A stretch of 64,000 nt of DNA from Rhodospirillales bacterium (GTDB lineage Bacteria > Pseudomonadota > Alphaproteobacteria > TMED109). Below, piece by piece: positions 26,695-35,454 of this stretch (position 1 is its first letter; each line of letters starts with the position of its first letter). Under the pieces are notes generated by a model that was given only the letters and a program-made list of their open reading frames with translations, had not been told where the DNA came from and made no database searches. The position numbers and the translations under genes are program-made. The stretch spans positions 55,379-119,378 of the forward strand of contig VXPW01000059.1 of NCBI GenBank assembly GCA_009839325.1, in the 5' to 3' direction.

Positions 26695-28350
26695 ATGAGT
26701 GAGTCTCCCGCCCCGCCTCCCCAGCGGGAAGCCATGGAGTTCGACGTGGTGATCGTGGGTGCCGGACCGGCCGGCCTCGCGGCCGCGATCCGGCTGCGCC
26801 AGCTGGCTGACGAAACCGGCCGGGATATTTCCGTGTGCGTCGTCGAGAAGGCCTCCGAAGTGGGCGCCCACACGCTCTCAGGCGCAATCCTCGATCCGCG
26901 CGGCCTCGACGAACTCATCCCGGACTGGCGTTCGCTCGACACGCCGGTACAGACCCAGGTCAGCGAAGAACGGCTCCTGTTCCTGGGCGCCAGGAGCAGC
27001 TTCACCTGGCCGCATGCCCTGCTGCCGCCCGCCATGCGGAACGACGGCAACTACATCATCAGTCTCGGCAACCTTTGCCGCTGGCTGGCGGGCACGGCCG
27101 AGAGCATGGGCGCCGCGGTCTTCCCGGGCTTCGCGGCGACCGAACTGCTCACGGACGGGGACCGGGTGTCGGGGGTTGCAACCGGTGACATGGGGCTTGC
27201 AGCGGACGGTTCGCGCGGCCCGGCTTGGCAGCCCGGTGTCGAACTCCGGGGCACCTTTACGCTCCTCGCGGAGGGTTGCCGCGGCAGTCTCGGCAAGCAG
27301 GCCATCCGACAGTTCGGGCTTGATCGGGATTGTGAACACCAGACATACGGACTCGGACTGAAGGAACTCTGGCAGGTCGCGCCGGAGCGCCACCAGCCCG
27401 GACTCGTCCTCCACAGCGCCGGATGGCCGTTGCCCGGCGATACGTACGGCGGGGCGTTCCTGTACCACCTGGAGGACCGCCAGGTGGCCGTCGGGTTCGT
27501 GGTCGGGCTCGATTATTCGAATCCGCACCTCAGCCCGTTTGGCGAGTTCCAGCGGTTCAAGACCCATCCAGCGATCCGGCCGACATTCGAGGGCGGGCAG
27601 CGCATTGCGTACGGCGCACGTGCACTCAACGAGGGCGGGCCGCAGAGCCTCCCCCGCCTGGTGTTCCCGGGCGGCGCGCTGCTCGGCTGCGACGCGGGAA
27701 CCCTGAACGTTCCCCGCCTCAAGGGCACGCACACGGCCATCAAGTCCGGCATGTGCGCGGCTGAGGCGGCCGCCCGGGCCCTGGCCGATGGCACAGTGGA
27801 TTGCGCAGCCTACGACACGGAATTCCGCGCTTCATGGGCCTATCGCGAGCTCTTCCGGGGCCGGAACGTGCGCCCCGGATTTCGCTACGGGCGGTTCTGG
27901 GGGACCGTCCTCGCCGGAATCGACCAAATCCTGCTCCGTGGCCGGGCGCCATGGACGCTCCGCCACGGCAAGCCCGATCACGCCAGCCTGGAGGATGCCG
28001 CTTCGGCGCGGCCGATCACCTATCCGAAGCCGGACGGCGAGATCACGTTTGACCGCCTGACCAACGTTGCGTTCTCCGGAACCAACCACGAGGAGGGCCA
28101 ACCGTGTCACCTGCAGCTCGCGGATTCGGATGTGCCCCTGAGCGTGAACCTGGCCCGGTACGACGGGCCCGAACAGCGGTACTGTCCCGCCGGCGTCTAC
28201 GAGTTCGTGGTCGAACAGGGCGAGCGGCAGTTGCGGATCAACGCGCCTAACTGTCTGCACTGCAAGGCGTGTGACATCAAGGATCCGACCCAGAACATCA
28301 CGTGGGTTCCGCCGCAGGGCGGCGAGGGCCCGCGGTATCCCAACATGTGA
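26695..28350 (+). CDS. Electron transfer flavoprotein-ubiquinone oxidoreductase
   Basis: 551-residue inner-membrane-associated enzyme that oxidises ETF and reduces ubiquinone, connecting acyl-CoA and choline-type dehydrogenases to respiration. FAD-binding Rossmann motif VIVGAGPAGLAAAIRL is at about 19-34. The C-terminal 4Fe-4S site is built from CPAGVYEF and NCLHCKACDIKDPTQNI, and the protein ends in WVPPQGGEGPRYPNM, the family signature. A later ATG at 26734 is possible but would remove only a nonconserved lead. No etfA/etfB genes are in the window. Confidence 0.96.
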   Translation: MSESPAPPPQREAMEFDVVIVGAGPAGLAAAIRLRQLADETGRDISVCVVEKASEVGAHTLSGAILDPRGLDELIPDWRSLDTPVQTQVSEERLLFLGARSSFTWPHALLPPAMRNDGNYIISLGNLCRWLAGTAESMGAAVFPGFAATELLTDGDRVSGVATGDMGLAADGSRGPAWQPGVELRGTFTLLAEGCRGSLGKQAIRQFGLDRDCEHQTYGLGLKELWQVAPERHQPGLVLHSAGWPLPGDTYGGAFLYHLEDRQVAVGFVVGLDYSNPHLSPFGEFQRFKTHPAIRPTFEGGQRIAYGARALNEGGPQSLPRLVFPGGALLGCDAGTLNVPRLKGTHTAIKSGMCAAEAAARALADGTVDCAAYDTEFRASWAYRELFRGRNVRPGFRYGRFWGTVLAGIDQILLRGRAPWTLRHGKPDHASLEDAASARPITYPKPDGEITFDRLTNVAFSGTNHEEGQPCHLQLADSDVPLSVNLARYDGPEQRYCPAGVYEFVVEQGERQLRINAPNCLHCKACDIKDPTQNITWVPPQGGEGPRYPNM

Positions 28351-28358
28351 ACTCAAAC

Positions 28359-29492
28359 ATGCGCACCTTCGTCCTGACTTTCCTGCTGGCCGGACTGGCC
28401 GTGTTCGGTACCGCTGACTCGGTTGCAGACGAACGCCTCGCCACCATCCGTCTGCCCGACGGATTCGTCATCGAGCCGTTTGCAGACGTCCCCAATGCAC
28501 GGCAGATGGCCTGGGGGGAGCAGGGCACGCTCTTCGTCGGCACCCGCCGGGACGGACGCGTGTTTGCGGTGACCGACGCCGACGGCGACGGCCGGGGAGA
28601 ACGCGTCCGCGAGATTGCGTCAGGCCTGCAAATGCCGAGCGGCGTCGCGTTCCATGACGGCGCTCTCTACGTGGGTGCCGTGAGCACCATCCTGCGCTTC
28701 GATGATATCGAGTCCAGACTGGACAATCCGCCGGCTCCTGTCGTCGTAACGGATCGGCTTCCGTCGGACCAACACCACGGTTGGAAGGTTCTGGGCTTCG
28801 GGCCGGACGGACTTCTCTACGCCCCGGTTGGCGCGCCCTGCAATGTCTGCCGGGTCGACGGCTACTACGGCAGTGTGCTCCGGATGCGCCCCGACGGTTC
28901 GGAGATCGAGGTCTATGCGCGGGGCGTGCGCAACTCGGTCGGGCTTGCGTGGCATCCGGTCACGGGCGAGTTGTGGTTTACCGACAACGGCCGGGACCAT
29001 CTCGGCGACGATCTTCCGCCATGTGAACTCAATCGGGCTCGGGAAGCTGGCCTCCATTACGGGTTCCCCTTCTGCCACGCCGACACGCTCAGGGACCCGA
29101 ACCTGGGAGGCGACGGGGAATGCGCCGATGCAGAACCCCCCGCGCAGGCGCTGGGTCCACACGTGGCGCCGCTCGGCCTCGCCATCCACTCCGGAACCAA
29201 TTTGCCCGACAGCTATCGTGGCGCGGTATTCATCGCGGAACACGGATCCTGGAACCGGACCCGGAAGATCGGCTACCGGATTACCGTCGTGCGGCTCGCT
29301 GATGATCACCGAACCGCGCTGGGCTACGAGACATTCGCCGATGGGTGGCTCAAGAACGAGCGGGCGTGGGGCCGGCCGGCTGACGTCCTCGAGGCGCCTG
29401 ACGGTTCCCTCATGGTCTCCGACGACAGGGCCGGAAAGGTCTACCGAATCCGTTATGTGGGCGGCACAATGGAGGCAGCCAACCGAAGCTGA
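28359..29492 (+). CDS. Exported PQQ-dependent sugar/sorbosone dehydrogenase-like protein
   Basis: 377-residue beta-propeller protein of the glucose/sorbosone dehydrogenase family. ATG 28359 gives a signal peptide (MRTFVLTFLLAGLAVFGTAD, cleavage near DSVADE). Family features are LPDGFVIEPFADVPNARQMA, SGLQMPSGVAFH, GWKVLGFGPDGLLY, ARGVRNSVGLAWHPVTGELW, FTDNGRDHLGDDLPP and FIAEHGSWNR. Members bind PQQ in the periplasm and oxidise sugars or aldehydes, though many are uncharacterised. No haem CxxCH motif is seen. It starts eight bases after ETF-QO and ends six bases from the convergent MORN gene. Confidence 0.88.
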   Translation: MRTFVLTFLLAGLAVFGTADSVADERLATIRLPDGFVIEPFADVPNARQMAWGEQGTLFVGTRRDGRVFAVTDADGDGRGERVREIASGLQMPSGVAFHDGALYVGAVSTILRFDDIESRLDNPPAPVVVTDRLPSDQHHGWKVLGFGPDGLLYAPVGAPCNVCRVDGYYGSVLRMRPDGSEIEVYARGVRNSVGLAWHPVTGELWFTDNGRDHLGDDLPPCELNRAREAGLHYGFPFCHADTLRDPNLGGDGECADAEPPAQALGPHVAPLGLAIHSGTNLPDSYRGAVFIAEHGSWNRTRKIGYRITVVRLADDHRTALGYETFADGWLKNERAWGRPADVLEAPDGSLMVSDDRAGKVYRIRYVGGTMEAANRS

Positions 29493-29498
29493 CCGCCC

Positions 29499-30938
29499 CT
29501 ACTCGCTTTCGACCCGCGTCCCGTCGGGATAGGTGGTAACGGTCCGACCCGTCGCTGCCCCGTTCTCGAAGGTCGCCTCGAGTTTCACCCCGTTGGCATA
29601 CGTCAGGATGCCGGAACCGTGGAAGTTGCCGTTCTGGAAGCCACCCTCGTACCGGGTCCCGTCCGCGTAGACGAGCACGCCCTCTCCGGTTTGCTGGCCG
29701 CCTGAAATCGCCCCCTCGTACCGGGTTCCGTCCGAATAGACGAGCGTGGCCTGCCCCTCCAGCTGCTTTCCGTTCTCGTAGGTCCCGGTGAACGTGTTTC
29801 CGTCCGGGTGTATGTACCTGCCCTCGCCGTGAAACTGGTTGTTCAGGAAGGCGCCTTCGTAGGTCGCTCCGCTGGCGAACCGGAACGTGCCCTGGCCTTC
29901 GCGCTGGCCGTCGACGAACCCGCCTTCGTAGGTCGATCCGTCGGCAAACCGGAATGTGCCCTGACCTTCGCGCTGACCGTCGACGAACTCACCCTCGTAC
30001 GTGGCTCCGTCGGAAAGTGTCAGCTTGCCGCTACCGGACATGGTGCCCGCGGCAAAACTTCCTTCGTAGGTTCCGCCATTGGCGAACGTCAGCGTGCCGG
30101 TGCCAGCCATGACGTCGTCCGCAAATGTCCCGACGTAGACGTTACCGTTGGCAAACGTCAACGTTCCGGTGCCGTGTCGGCGGCCGTTCTCGTACGTCCC
30201 CGAGTACGTCGCTTCTCCGGGGTGCGTGTACGTGCCTTCACCGTGAAACTGGTTGTCGCGAAACGAGCCCTCATAGCTCCTGCCGTCGGCGAACCGGTAC
30301 TCGCCCTGACCGGTGCGGCGTCCAGCCACAAAGTCGCCCTCGTACACGTCGCCACCCTGGAGCGTGAGCTTGCCGAAGCCGTTGGGCTGACCTTCCGTGA
30401 AGCCCCCCTCATACCGGCTCCCGTCCGCGTACACCCGTGTTCCGCTGCGGCGTTCACCGTGCTCGTAGGTGCCGGCAAACGTGCTGCCGTCCGGGTGCCG
30501 ATACGTGCCCTCGCCGTGAAACTGGTCGTTCTCGAATGCGCCCTCGTACTGGGCCCCGTCCGCGAACTCCTGCAGGCCCTGACCCGACCGGACGCCGTCC
30601 CGGAAGTCCCCGTCGTACCGGGAACCGTCCGCGTACCGGAATATCCCTCGCCCGTCCTGCCTGCCCTCTACAAAATCGCCCTCGTAGGTGTCCCCGTTCG
30701 CGTATGTCAGCGTCCCGGGGCCGTGCATGACGCCACCGCGTATCTGGCCAACGTAGTGGCTCCCATCCGCGAAGCGGATTTCACCTTGCCGCTCGGCCGT
30801 GGCTGGGGCAGGTGGTGGCGGCGGCGGGGCCGGCGCCTCTACTCCTTCGGTTGCTTCCTGAGCGTGCGCAGGCGGTGCGTCCGAGGCACCGATTACAACG
30901 CATAGCGCGACAAGGATCTGTGCAACTAGCAGCGGCAT
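29499..30938 (-). CDS. Exported MORN-repeat protein (about 18 repeats)
   Basis: 479-residue protein made almost entirely of MORN repeats of 22-24 residues (pattern YEGxFxxGxxxGxGxxxxxDGxx), which I count as about 18 units from residue 57 to the end. ATG 30938 gives a clean signal peptide ending PAHA-QE, followed by a Pro-rich linker (PPPPPPAPA), so the repeats should lie in the periplasm or be surface-anchored. Two adjacent units with VDGQREGQGTFRFA are near-identical, a sign of recent repeat duplication. MORN arrays form extended beta-hairpin rods that bind lipids or proteins; function here is unknown. lpxC lies 43 bases upstream on the same strand, so envelope work is plausible. Confidence 0.88.
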   Translation of the reverse strand: MPLLVAQILVALCVVIGASDAPPAHAQEATEGVEAPAPPPPPPAPATAERQGEIRFADGSHYVGQIRGGVMHGPGTLTYANGDTYEGDFVEGRQDGRGIFRYADGSRYDGDFRDGVRSGQGLQEFADGAQYEGAFENDQFHGEGTYRHPDGSTFAGTYEHGERRSGTRVYADGSRYEGGFTEGQPNGFGKLTLQGGDVYEGDFVAGRRTGQGEYRFADGRSYEGSFRDNQFHGEGTYTHPGEATYSGTYENGRRHGTGTLTFANGNVYVGTFADDVMAGTGTLTFANGGTYEGSFAAGTMSGSGKLTLSDGATYEGEFVDGQREGQGTFRFADGSTYEGGFVDGQREGQGTFRFASGATYEGAFLNNQFHGEGRYIHPDGNTFTGTYENGKQLEGQATLVYSDGTRYEGAISGGQQTGEGVLVYADGTRYEGGFQNGNFHGSGILTYANGVKLEATFENGAATGRTVTTYPDGTRVESE

Positions 30939-30981
30939 GCGGCGGAGTGTAACCGATGCGAAGCCTTGGCGAGAACTTGAT

Positions 30982-31896
30982 TCAGGCCACAGCAACGCGG
31001 GCTGCAGTTCCGGCCCACGTCCCCGACGCGGGCGGGCAAGTGCTCCGCTCCCAGTTCGCCGGCTCGGAAAAGATCGCTGACAGCAGGCGGCGGTTCAACT
31101 CGTGACCGCCTCGCACGAACGTCACCCGGCCGAGCAGCGGCGCGCCCGCGAGGTAGAGGTCGCCAACGCAATCCAACACCTTGTGGCGAATGAACTCGTC
31201 GGCAAAGCGAAGCCCGTCCTTGGCCTGGACGCACATGCCATCCACCTGGATGACGTTCCCCGGATTCCCGCCCAGGCCCAGCCCCTGGCTGCGCAGCTTT
31301 TCGGCATCGGCGGGAGTGCAGAAGGTCCGGGCCGAGGCGATCTCGTCCCGGAACCGGGAACCCTCGAGCGCAAATTCGTAGCTCTGCCGGCCAATCGCGG
31401 TATCGGGGTAGTCGATGGTGCCGTGGACCACGAACCCCTCAGCCGGCTCCATCACCACGGTACCGATGCCGTTTTCGACCCGCACCGGACGGCGAACCCG
31501 AATCCAGGACCTGAGCCGATCCTGAGCAACCACTCCGGCTTCCTCAAGCGGGGCCACGAGGCCGGCGGCCGATCCGTCCAGGATCGGAACTTCGCGGCCG
31601 TTCAGTTCCACCCGGGCATTGTCGATGCCCAATCCGGCAAACGTCGCGAGCAGATGCTCCACCGTCCAGATCGTCGCACCATTGCCGGCACCAAGCATCA
31701 TGGTCCGGCGCTCGGCATCCGCGACGCGGCCCCATTGCGCGGGGACTTCCGGCGAGCCGGGCATGTCCGTACGCACCAGGACAATGCCGGCTCCGGCAGC
31801 CGCGGGATGCACCGTCATCACGACCGGTTCGCCCGTAAACAGCCCGAGGTCACGGTACGTAACCGGTCGGGCAACGGTGTGCTCTACTGCGCGCAT
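30982..31896 (-). CDS. lpxC: UDP-3-O-acyl-N-acetylglucosamine deacetylase
   Basis: Zinc deacetylase committing UDP-acyl-GlcNAc to lipid A synthesis, 304 residues from ATG 31896 (the frame is open to 32052 but only the part from MRAVEHTVARPVTY matches the family). Zinc and catalytic motifs: TVEHLLATFAGLG, LDGSAAG, FRDEIASARTFC, HKVLDCVGDLYLAG and GGHELNRRLLSA (usually GHALN). The C-terminal ~15 residues after PANWE are a nonconserved tail. It is separated from bamD-recN-ligA, its usual alphaproteobacterial neighbours, and precedes the MORN gene. Confidence 0.96.
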   Translation of the reverse strand: MRAVEHTVARPVTYRDLGLFTGEPVVMTVHPAAAGAGIVLVRTDMPGSPEVPAQWGRVADAERRTMMLGAGNGATIWTVEHLLATFAGLGIDNARVELNGREVPILDGSAAGLVAPLEEAGVVAQDRLRSWIRVRRPVRVENGIGTVVMEPAEGFVVHGTIDYPDTAIGRQSYEFALEGSRFRDEIASARTFCTPADAEKLRSQGLGLGGNPGNVIQVDGMCVQAKDGLRFADEFIRHKVLDCVGDLYLAGAPLLGRVTFVRGGHELNRRLLSAIFSEPANWERSTCPPASGTWAGTAARVAVA

Positions 31897-32379
31897 TGGC
31901 GATCCCGGCACGGCCACAATACGGACGCTACCCCGAGGGCAGCGGAGCCGAGCCGACCGGCGAGCGCCGCGTCCCGCTGGCAAAGCGGTTCCACGGGCCC
32001 TAGACGCGACGCGGCCGGAGCCAATGTATCGCCGGGACGCAGGGACGGCCAATCAACAATCATTTCAATTGTTGCAGAGGCGCGAAGCCGCCGGTCTGAT
32101 CTGGCTGGATGCCAGGTTTTCGAGGGCTCCCGCTGGCTCAACACCCGGACGGGGATGACGGGCCGACCGGGTTCGTCCGTGACCAGGTGTGAGGCGAGCC
32201 ATCGAAGGAGTACCCGATGGGGCGTCTGCCGCCCCGGACGCAATCGGCACCGCACAGGGTGCCATCACGCCGGGGAACCGCTAGAACACGTGTCTGCTAC
32301 GGCAGCGGCGGACCGGCGCCGGTGAAATTCGGAACCTGTCTACCACAAACTGCACCACGTATTGGCGCCAGGGGATCTC
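31897..32379. other. Divergent intergenic stretch between lpxC and a hydrolase gene
   Basis: No gene seen in these ~480 bases. It contains a perfect inverted repeat, CAACAAT at 32054-32060 and ATTGTTG at 32068-32074 with a seven-base spacer, in a locally AT-rich patch. This is the size of an operator for a dimeric regulator and could control lpxC, the hydrolase, or both. Confidence 0.45.
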
Positions 32380-33339
32380 ATGAGCGACATCGACACCATT
32401 GATCCTGCTCTCGTCGCCGCCAGCCGCCGCGCTGCTGAAGACGAGCCGCCCGTGGATTTCCGGGAGCTCGTCGACGCGCCCGTTGCCGAAATTCGGGCGG
32501 CCTACGAAGCCACGTCCGCATATTGGAATGCGAAACCACCGGCGCTTGCGTCCGTCACCGACATCACGCTTGACGGCCCGCACGGCGGGCTGCTGGCGCG
32601 CGTCTATCGACCGTCCGACACCATCCTTCCCGGGCTACTCTATTTTCACGGCGGCGGCTTCATGCTCGGGAGCGTCGACTCGCACGACACCATGTGTCGC
32701 CTCTTGGCCCGCGAGGCCGGCGCTTCGGTGATTTCCGTGGATTACCGCCTGGCCCCGGAGTACCGATTTCCGGTGGCGATCGAAGAGTGCCTGTTCGCGT
32801 GCGACTGGTTGGTCGAGCATGCGGCAGAAATCGACGTCGACGCCACCCGGCTGGCGGTCGGCGGTGACAGCGCCGGGGCCAACCTTGCCCTCTCCGTTCT
32901 CAATGAGAAACGAGAGCCCCTCAGCGCAGGTGTCCTGTTCTATGGCTGCTACGGTCATCTGCCCGAGTTTGGTTACCCGCTTGGTGCGGCGGCCGAGGCT
33001 TACGGGGATGGGCGCTACGGTCTTGGCCTCGACATCATGCGGCGGTTCTACATCGACTACCTGAGCGATGAAGCGGACGGGCTTGATCCTCGCTTCTGTT
33101 CGCTCCGCGGTGACTATCACGGCTTGCCTCCGGTCCTGCTGACGGCGGCAGCGTTGGATCCGCTGCGTGACGACGCCGAGGCCTTCCGCTCGCACCTGGA
33201 GGCGGCGAAGGTACCGCACCGCTACATTCTTTACCCGGGCATGCCGCACGGCTTCCTCAAGTTCGCTCCCGAAGTCGACGCCGCGCAGCGGGGACTACGC
33301 GATGCGGCAACCTTTCTTAAGGAGCACTGGCGGCACTGA
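32380..33339 (+). CDS. Alpha/beta hydrolase, HSL-type carboxylesterase
   Basis: 319-residue esterase of the hormone-sensitive lipase group. The oxyanion-hole motif HGGGF follows GLLYF, the nucleophile elbow is GDSAGAN, and the acid and histidine lie in the C-terminal region (DPLRDDAEAF and PHGFLKF). VISVDYRLAPEYRFPVAIEE is characteristic of the family. ATG 32380 follows AGGGGAT. Likely a cytoplasmic esterase or lactonase for short acyl esters; the real substrate is unknown. Confidence 0.9.
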   Translation: MSDIDTIDPALVAASRRAAEDEPPVDFRELVDAPVAEIRAAYEATSAYWNAKPPALASVTDITLDGPHGGLLARVYRPSDTILPGLLYFHGGGFMLGSVDSHDTMCRLLAREAGASVISVDYRLAPEYRFPVAIEECLFACDWLVEHAAEIDVDATRLAVGGDSAGANLALSVLNEKREPLSAGVLFYGCYGHLPEFGYPLGAAAEAYGDGRYGLGLDIMRRFYIDYLSDEADGLDPRFCSLRGDYHGLPPVLLTAAALDPLRDDAEAFRSHLEAAKVPHRYILYPGMPHGFLKFAPEVDAAQRGLRDAATFLKEHWRH

Positions 33340-33481
33340 AGCGCCGCCTGGGGAGTAACGTCCGGGCTCCCGCCAAGGGCGCTCCGTGGTGGTAATGTGA
33401 GGCCTCCGCGCCCGATCAGGCAGATCCCGCCGCGGGAGGATGCCCGCCAGTGCGTCTGCCGACCCGACCAAGGAGAAATCG

Positions 33482-34138
33482 TTGAGCGATCTGCTACGCG
33501 AAATCGATGAGGATATTCGCATCGAACGGCTGCGCCGCCTGGGACGGCGCTATGGCCCGGCCGCGGCAGGCGTTGCGGCGCTGCTCGCTCTCGCGATCGG
33601 CGGTTGGTACCTGTGGCAGAACCATCTCGAGGAACGGCGGGCAGAGGACGCGGACCGCTACGCCGCAGCCATGGCCGCCCTCGAGAGCGGCAACACCGGT
33701 CTCGGCATTTCCGATCTGGCGGACCTGACGCGTGAGGCCGAATCCGGATACGCTCTCCTCGCCAAGCTCTCGGAAGCCGCAGCCCTGACCGCCTCCGGCG
33801 ACCCGGCGGCAGCCATCACCCTTTACGACGCAATCGCCGACGACGACGCCGTGCCGCCGCACTTTCGGGCGGTAGCCGATCTTCACGCGTCGTACCTTCT
33901 GCTTGATCAGGGCGCGGCCGCCGTCATTCGCGACCGTACGGCCTGGCTCCTCGAGGACCCCAGCGGCGCGTGGTACGCGCTCGCCCGCGAACTCAACGCG
34001 CACCTGGCCTACCGGGAGGCGGACACGGAAACGGCAAAATCCGAATTTCGCGCGCTGGCCGACGACGCCAGCGTCCCGCGGGGGGTACGAACACGGGCCC
34101 ACCGCATGCTGCTGCTGTGGCCGAACCCGGAGGACTAG
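33482..34138 (+). CDS. YfgM-like tetratricopeptide protein with N-terminal membrane anchor
   Basis: 218 residues: short cytoplasmic N-terminus (SDLLREIDEDIRIERLRRLG), one membrane span (AAAGVAALLALAIGGWYLW) and a periplasmic TPR-like domain rich in Ala. Such proteins precede bamB and der in many proteobacteria and include YfgM, an ancillary SecYEG partner. TTG at 33482 is chosen because AAGGAG lies six bases before it and relatives start at MSDLL/F; an ATG at 33440 would add 14 residues. It ends exactly at the bamB start. Confidence 0.8.
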   Translation: MSDLLREIDEDIRIERLRRLGRRYGPAAAGVAALLALAIGGWYLWQNHLEERRAEDADRYAAAMAALESGNTGLGISDLADLTREAESGYALLAKLSEAAALTASGDPAAAITLYDAIADDDAVPPHFRAVADLHASYLLLDQGAAAVIRDRTAWLLEDPSGAWYALARELNAHLAYREADTETAKSEFRALADDASVPRGVRTRAHRMLLLWPNPED

Positions 34139-35443
34139 ATGAACATCGTCGCCCTCTCGATCGTCGCGTTCGTCCTCGCGGGATGTACATCCTGGTTCGG
34201 TGTCGACGACGAGGTGCCGCTGCCGGGCGAACGGGTGTCGATCCTTACCCTCGAAGAGCGTCTCGCGCCAACTGACGACACGAGCGACCCCGTCGTTCTG
34301 TCGGAACCGGTGACGGCCACCTGGTTTCAGCAAGACGCAAACGCCGACAACCGACCGCTCCATGGGGCCTATTCCGGCGGGTTCACCCTCGCCTGGAGCC
34401 TGGACGTCGGGAGCGCTGAAACTCGAACCTCACGCATCCTGGGCCAGCCGGTGGTCGGAGAGGGACATCTCTATTTCCTGGATCCCGATGGCCGCGTGAT
34501 CGCGTTGTCGCTGGAGGACCGGCGATCAGCCTGGACCCGGTCCGTTCGCCCGGACGGAGAGGACGGGGGCCGTGGTGTCGGAGGCGGGGTCGCTCTGGAT
34601 GGCGGTACCCTGTTCGTGAGCACCGGGTACGGCGAAGTACTGGCGCTCAACGCCCAGAACGGGGACGTGCAGTGGCGTCGTCGGTACGGGATTCCGTTCC
34701 GCGCGGCGCCAACCGTGCACGGCGCCCGCGTGTACGCCGGGCTGATGACCGACCAGACCGTCGCGCTGCAGCGTAGCGACGGCAGCGAGATCTGGTTGCA
34801 TGAAGGCGCACTAAAGCAAGGGCCATCGATGCTGAATGCCTTGCCCGCTGCTGCCAACGACGACGTCGTGATCGCACCGTACTCCACCGGTGAAATTGTC
34901 GCCGTGCGGGCCGATAACGGACGAGAGGCCTGGCGAGTTCCGCTCACGGAGGCCCTTCAGGGGGCGATCCAGATCGAAATCGAGGACGTCGCCGGCGGCC
35001 CCGTCATCGACGCCGACTCTGTCATCGCCGGCGGCGCCACCGGGCAGCTCGCCAGCTTTGACCTCCAGACCGGAGCACTGCAGTGGCGGGTCCCACTGAC
35101 CATCGCGCACACGCCGCGCGTGACCGGGGAGTGGATGTACGCCTTGACCACCGAGGGGGAAATCGTGTGCCTCCGGCGGGGCACGGGCAACCTGCGCTGG
35201 CGAACCAATCTGGCGGATGCTCTTGGCATCGACGACGACGAGGACCTGTCCTGGGCCGGGCTGATCATCGCTGGCGGGAAGGTGCTGGTAGCGGGATCCC
35301 GACGAATGGTCAGCCTCGACCCCTCCGACGGCTCGGTGCTGAACTCCGCCGCCATCCAGGGGGACCCGGCAAGCGCACCGATCCTGGCCGACGGCACCCT
35401 GTACGTGCTGACACGCGAGGGCGCGGTCGTTGCGCTGAACTGA
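34139..35443 (+). CDS. bamB: Outer membrane protein assembly lipoprotein BamB
   Basis: 434-residue beta-propeller lipoprotein of the BAM complex. Signal peptide with lipobox VLAGC at about 12-16, then PQQ/WD-like propeller blades with repeats of the form GQLASFDLQTGALQWRVPL and GEVLALNAQNGDVQWRRRY. The ATG directly follows the stop of the YfgM-like gene, with GGAGG in that gene's last codons. Along with bamD at 15.7 kb it gives two BAM lipoproteins in the window. Confidence 0.94.
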   Translation: MNIVALSIVAFVLAGCTSWFGVDDEVPLPGERVSILTLEERLAPTDDTSDPVVLSEPVTATWFQQDANADNRPLHGAYSGGFTLAWSLDVGSAETRTSRILGQPVVGEGHLYFLDPDGRVIALSLEDRRSAWTRSVRPDGEDGGRGVGGGVALDGGTLFVSTGYGEVLALNAQNGDVQWRRRYGIPFRAAPTVHGARVYAGLMTDQTVALQRSDGSEIWLHEGALKQGPSMLNALPAAANDDVVIAPYSTGEIVAVRADNGREAWRVPLTEALQGAIQIEIEDVAGGPVIDADSVIAGGATGQLASFDLQTGALQWRVPLTIAHTPRVTGEWMYALTTEGEIVCLRRGTGNLRWRTNLADALGIDDDEDLSWAGLIIAGGKVLVAGSRRMVSLDPSDGSVLNSAAIQGDPASAPILADGTLYVLTREGAVVALN

Positions 35444-35454
35444 GGGCGGAGTTC

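Noticed and set aside
29808..30905. Long plus-strand frame (365 codons) opposite the MORN gene
   Set aside because: It is the antisense shadow of a repetitive gene; periodic sequence keeps the reverse frame open. The minus-strand protein has a signal peptide and a recognised repeat.
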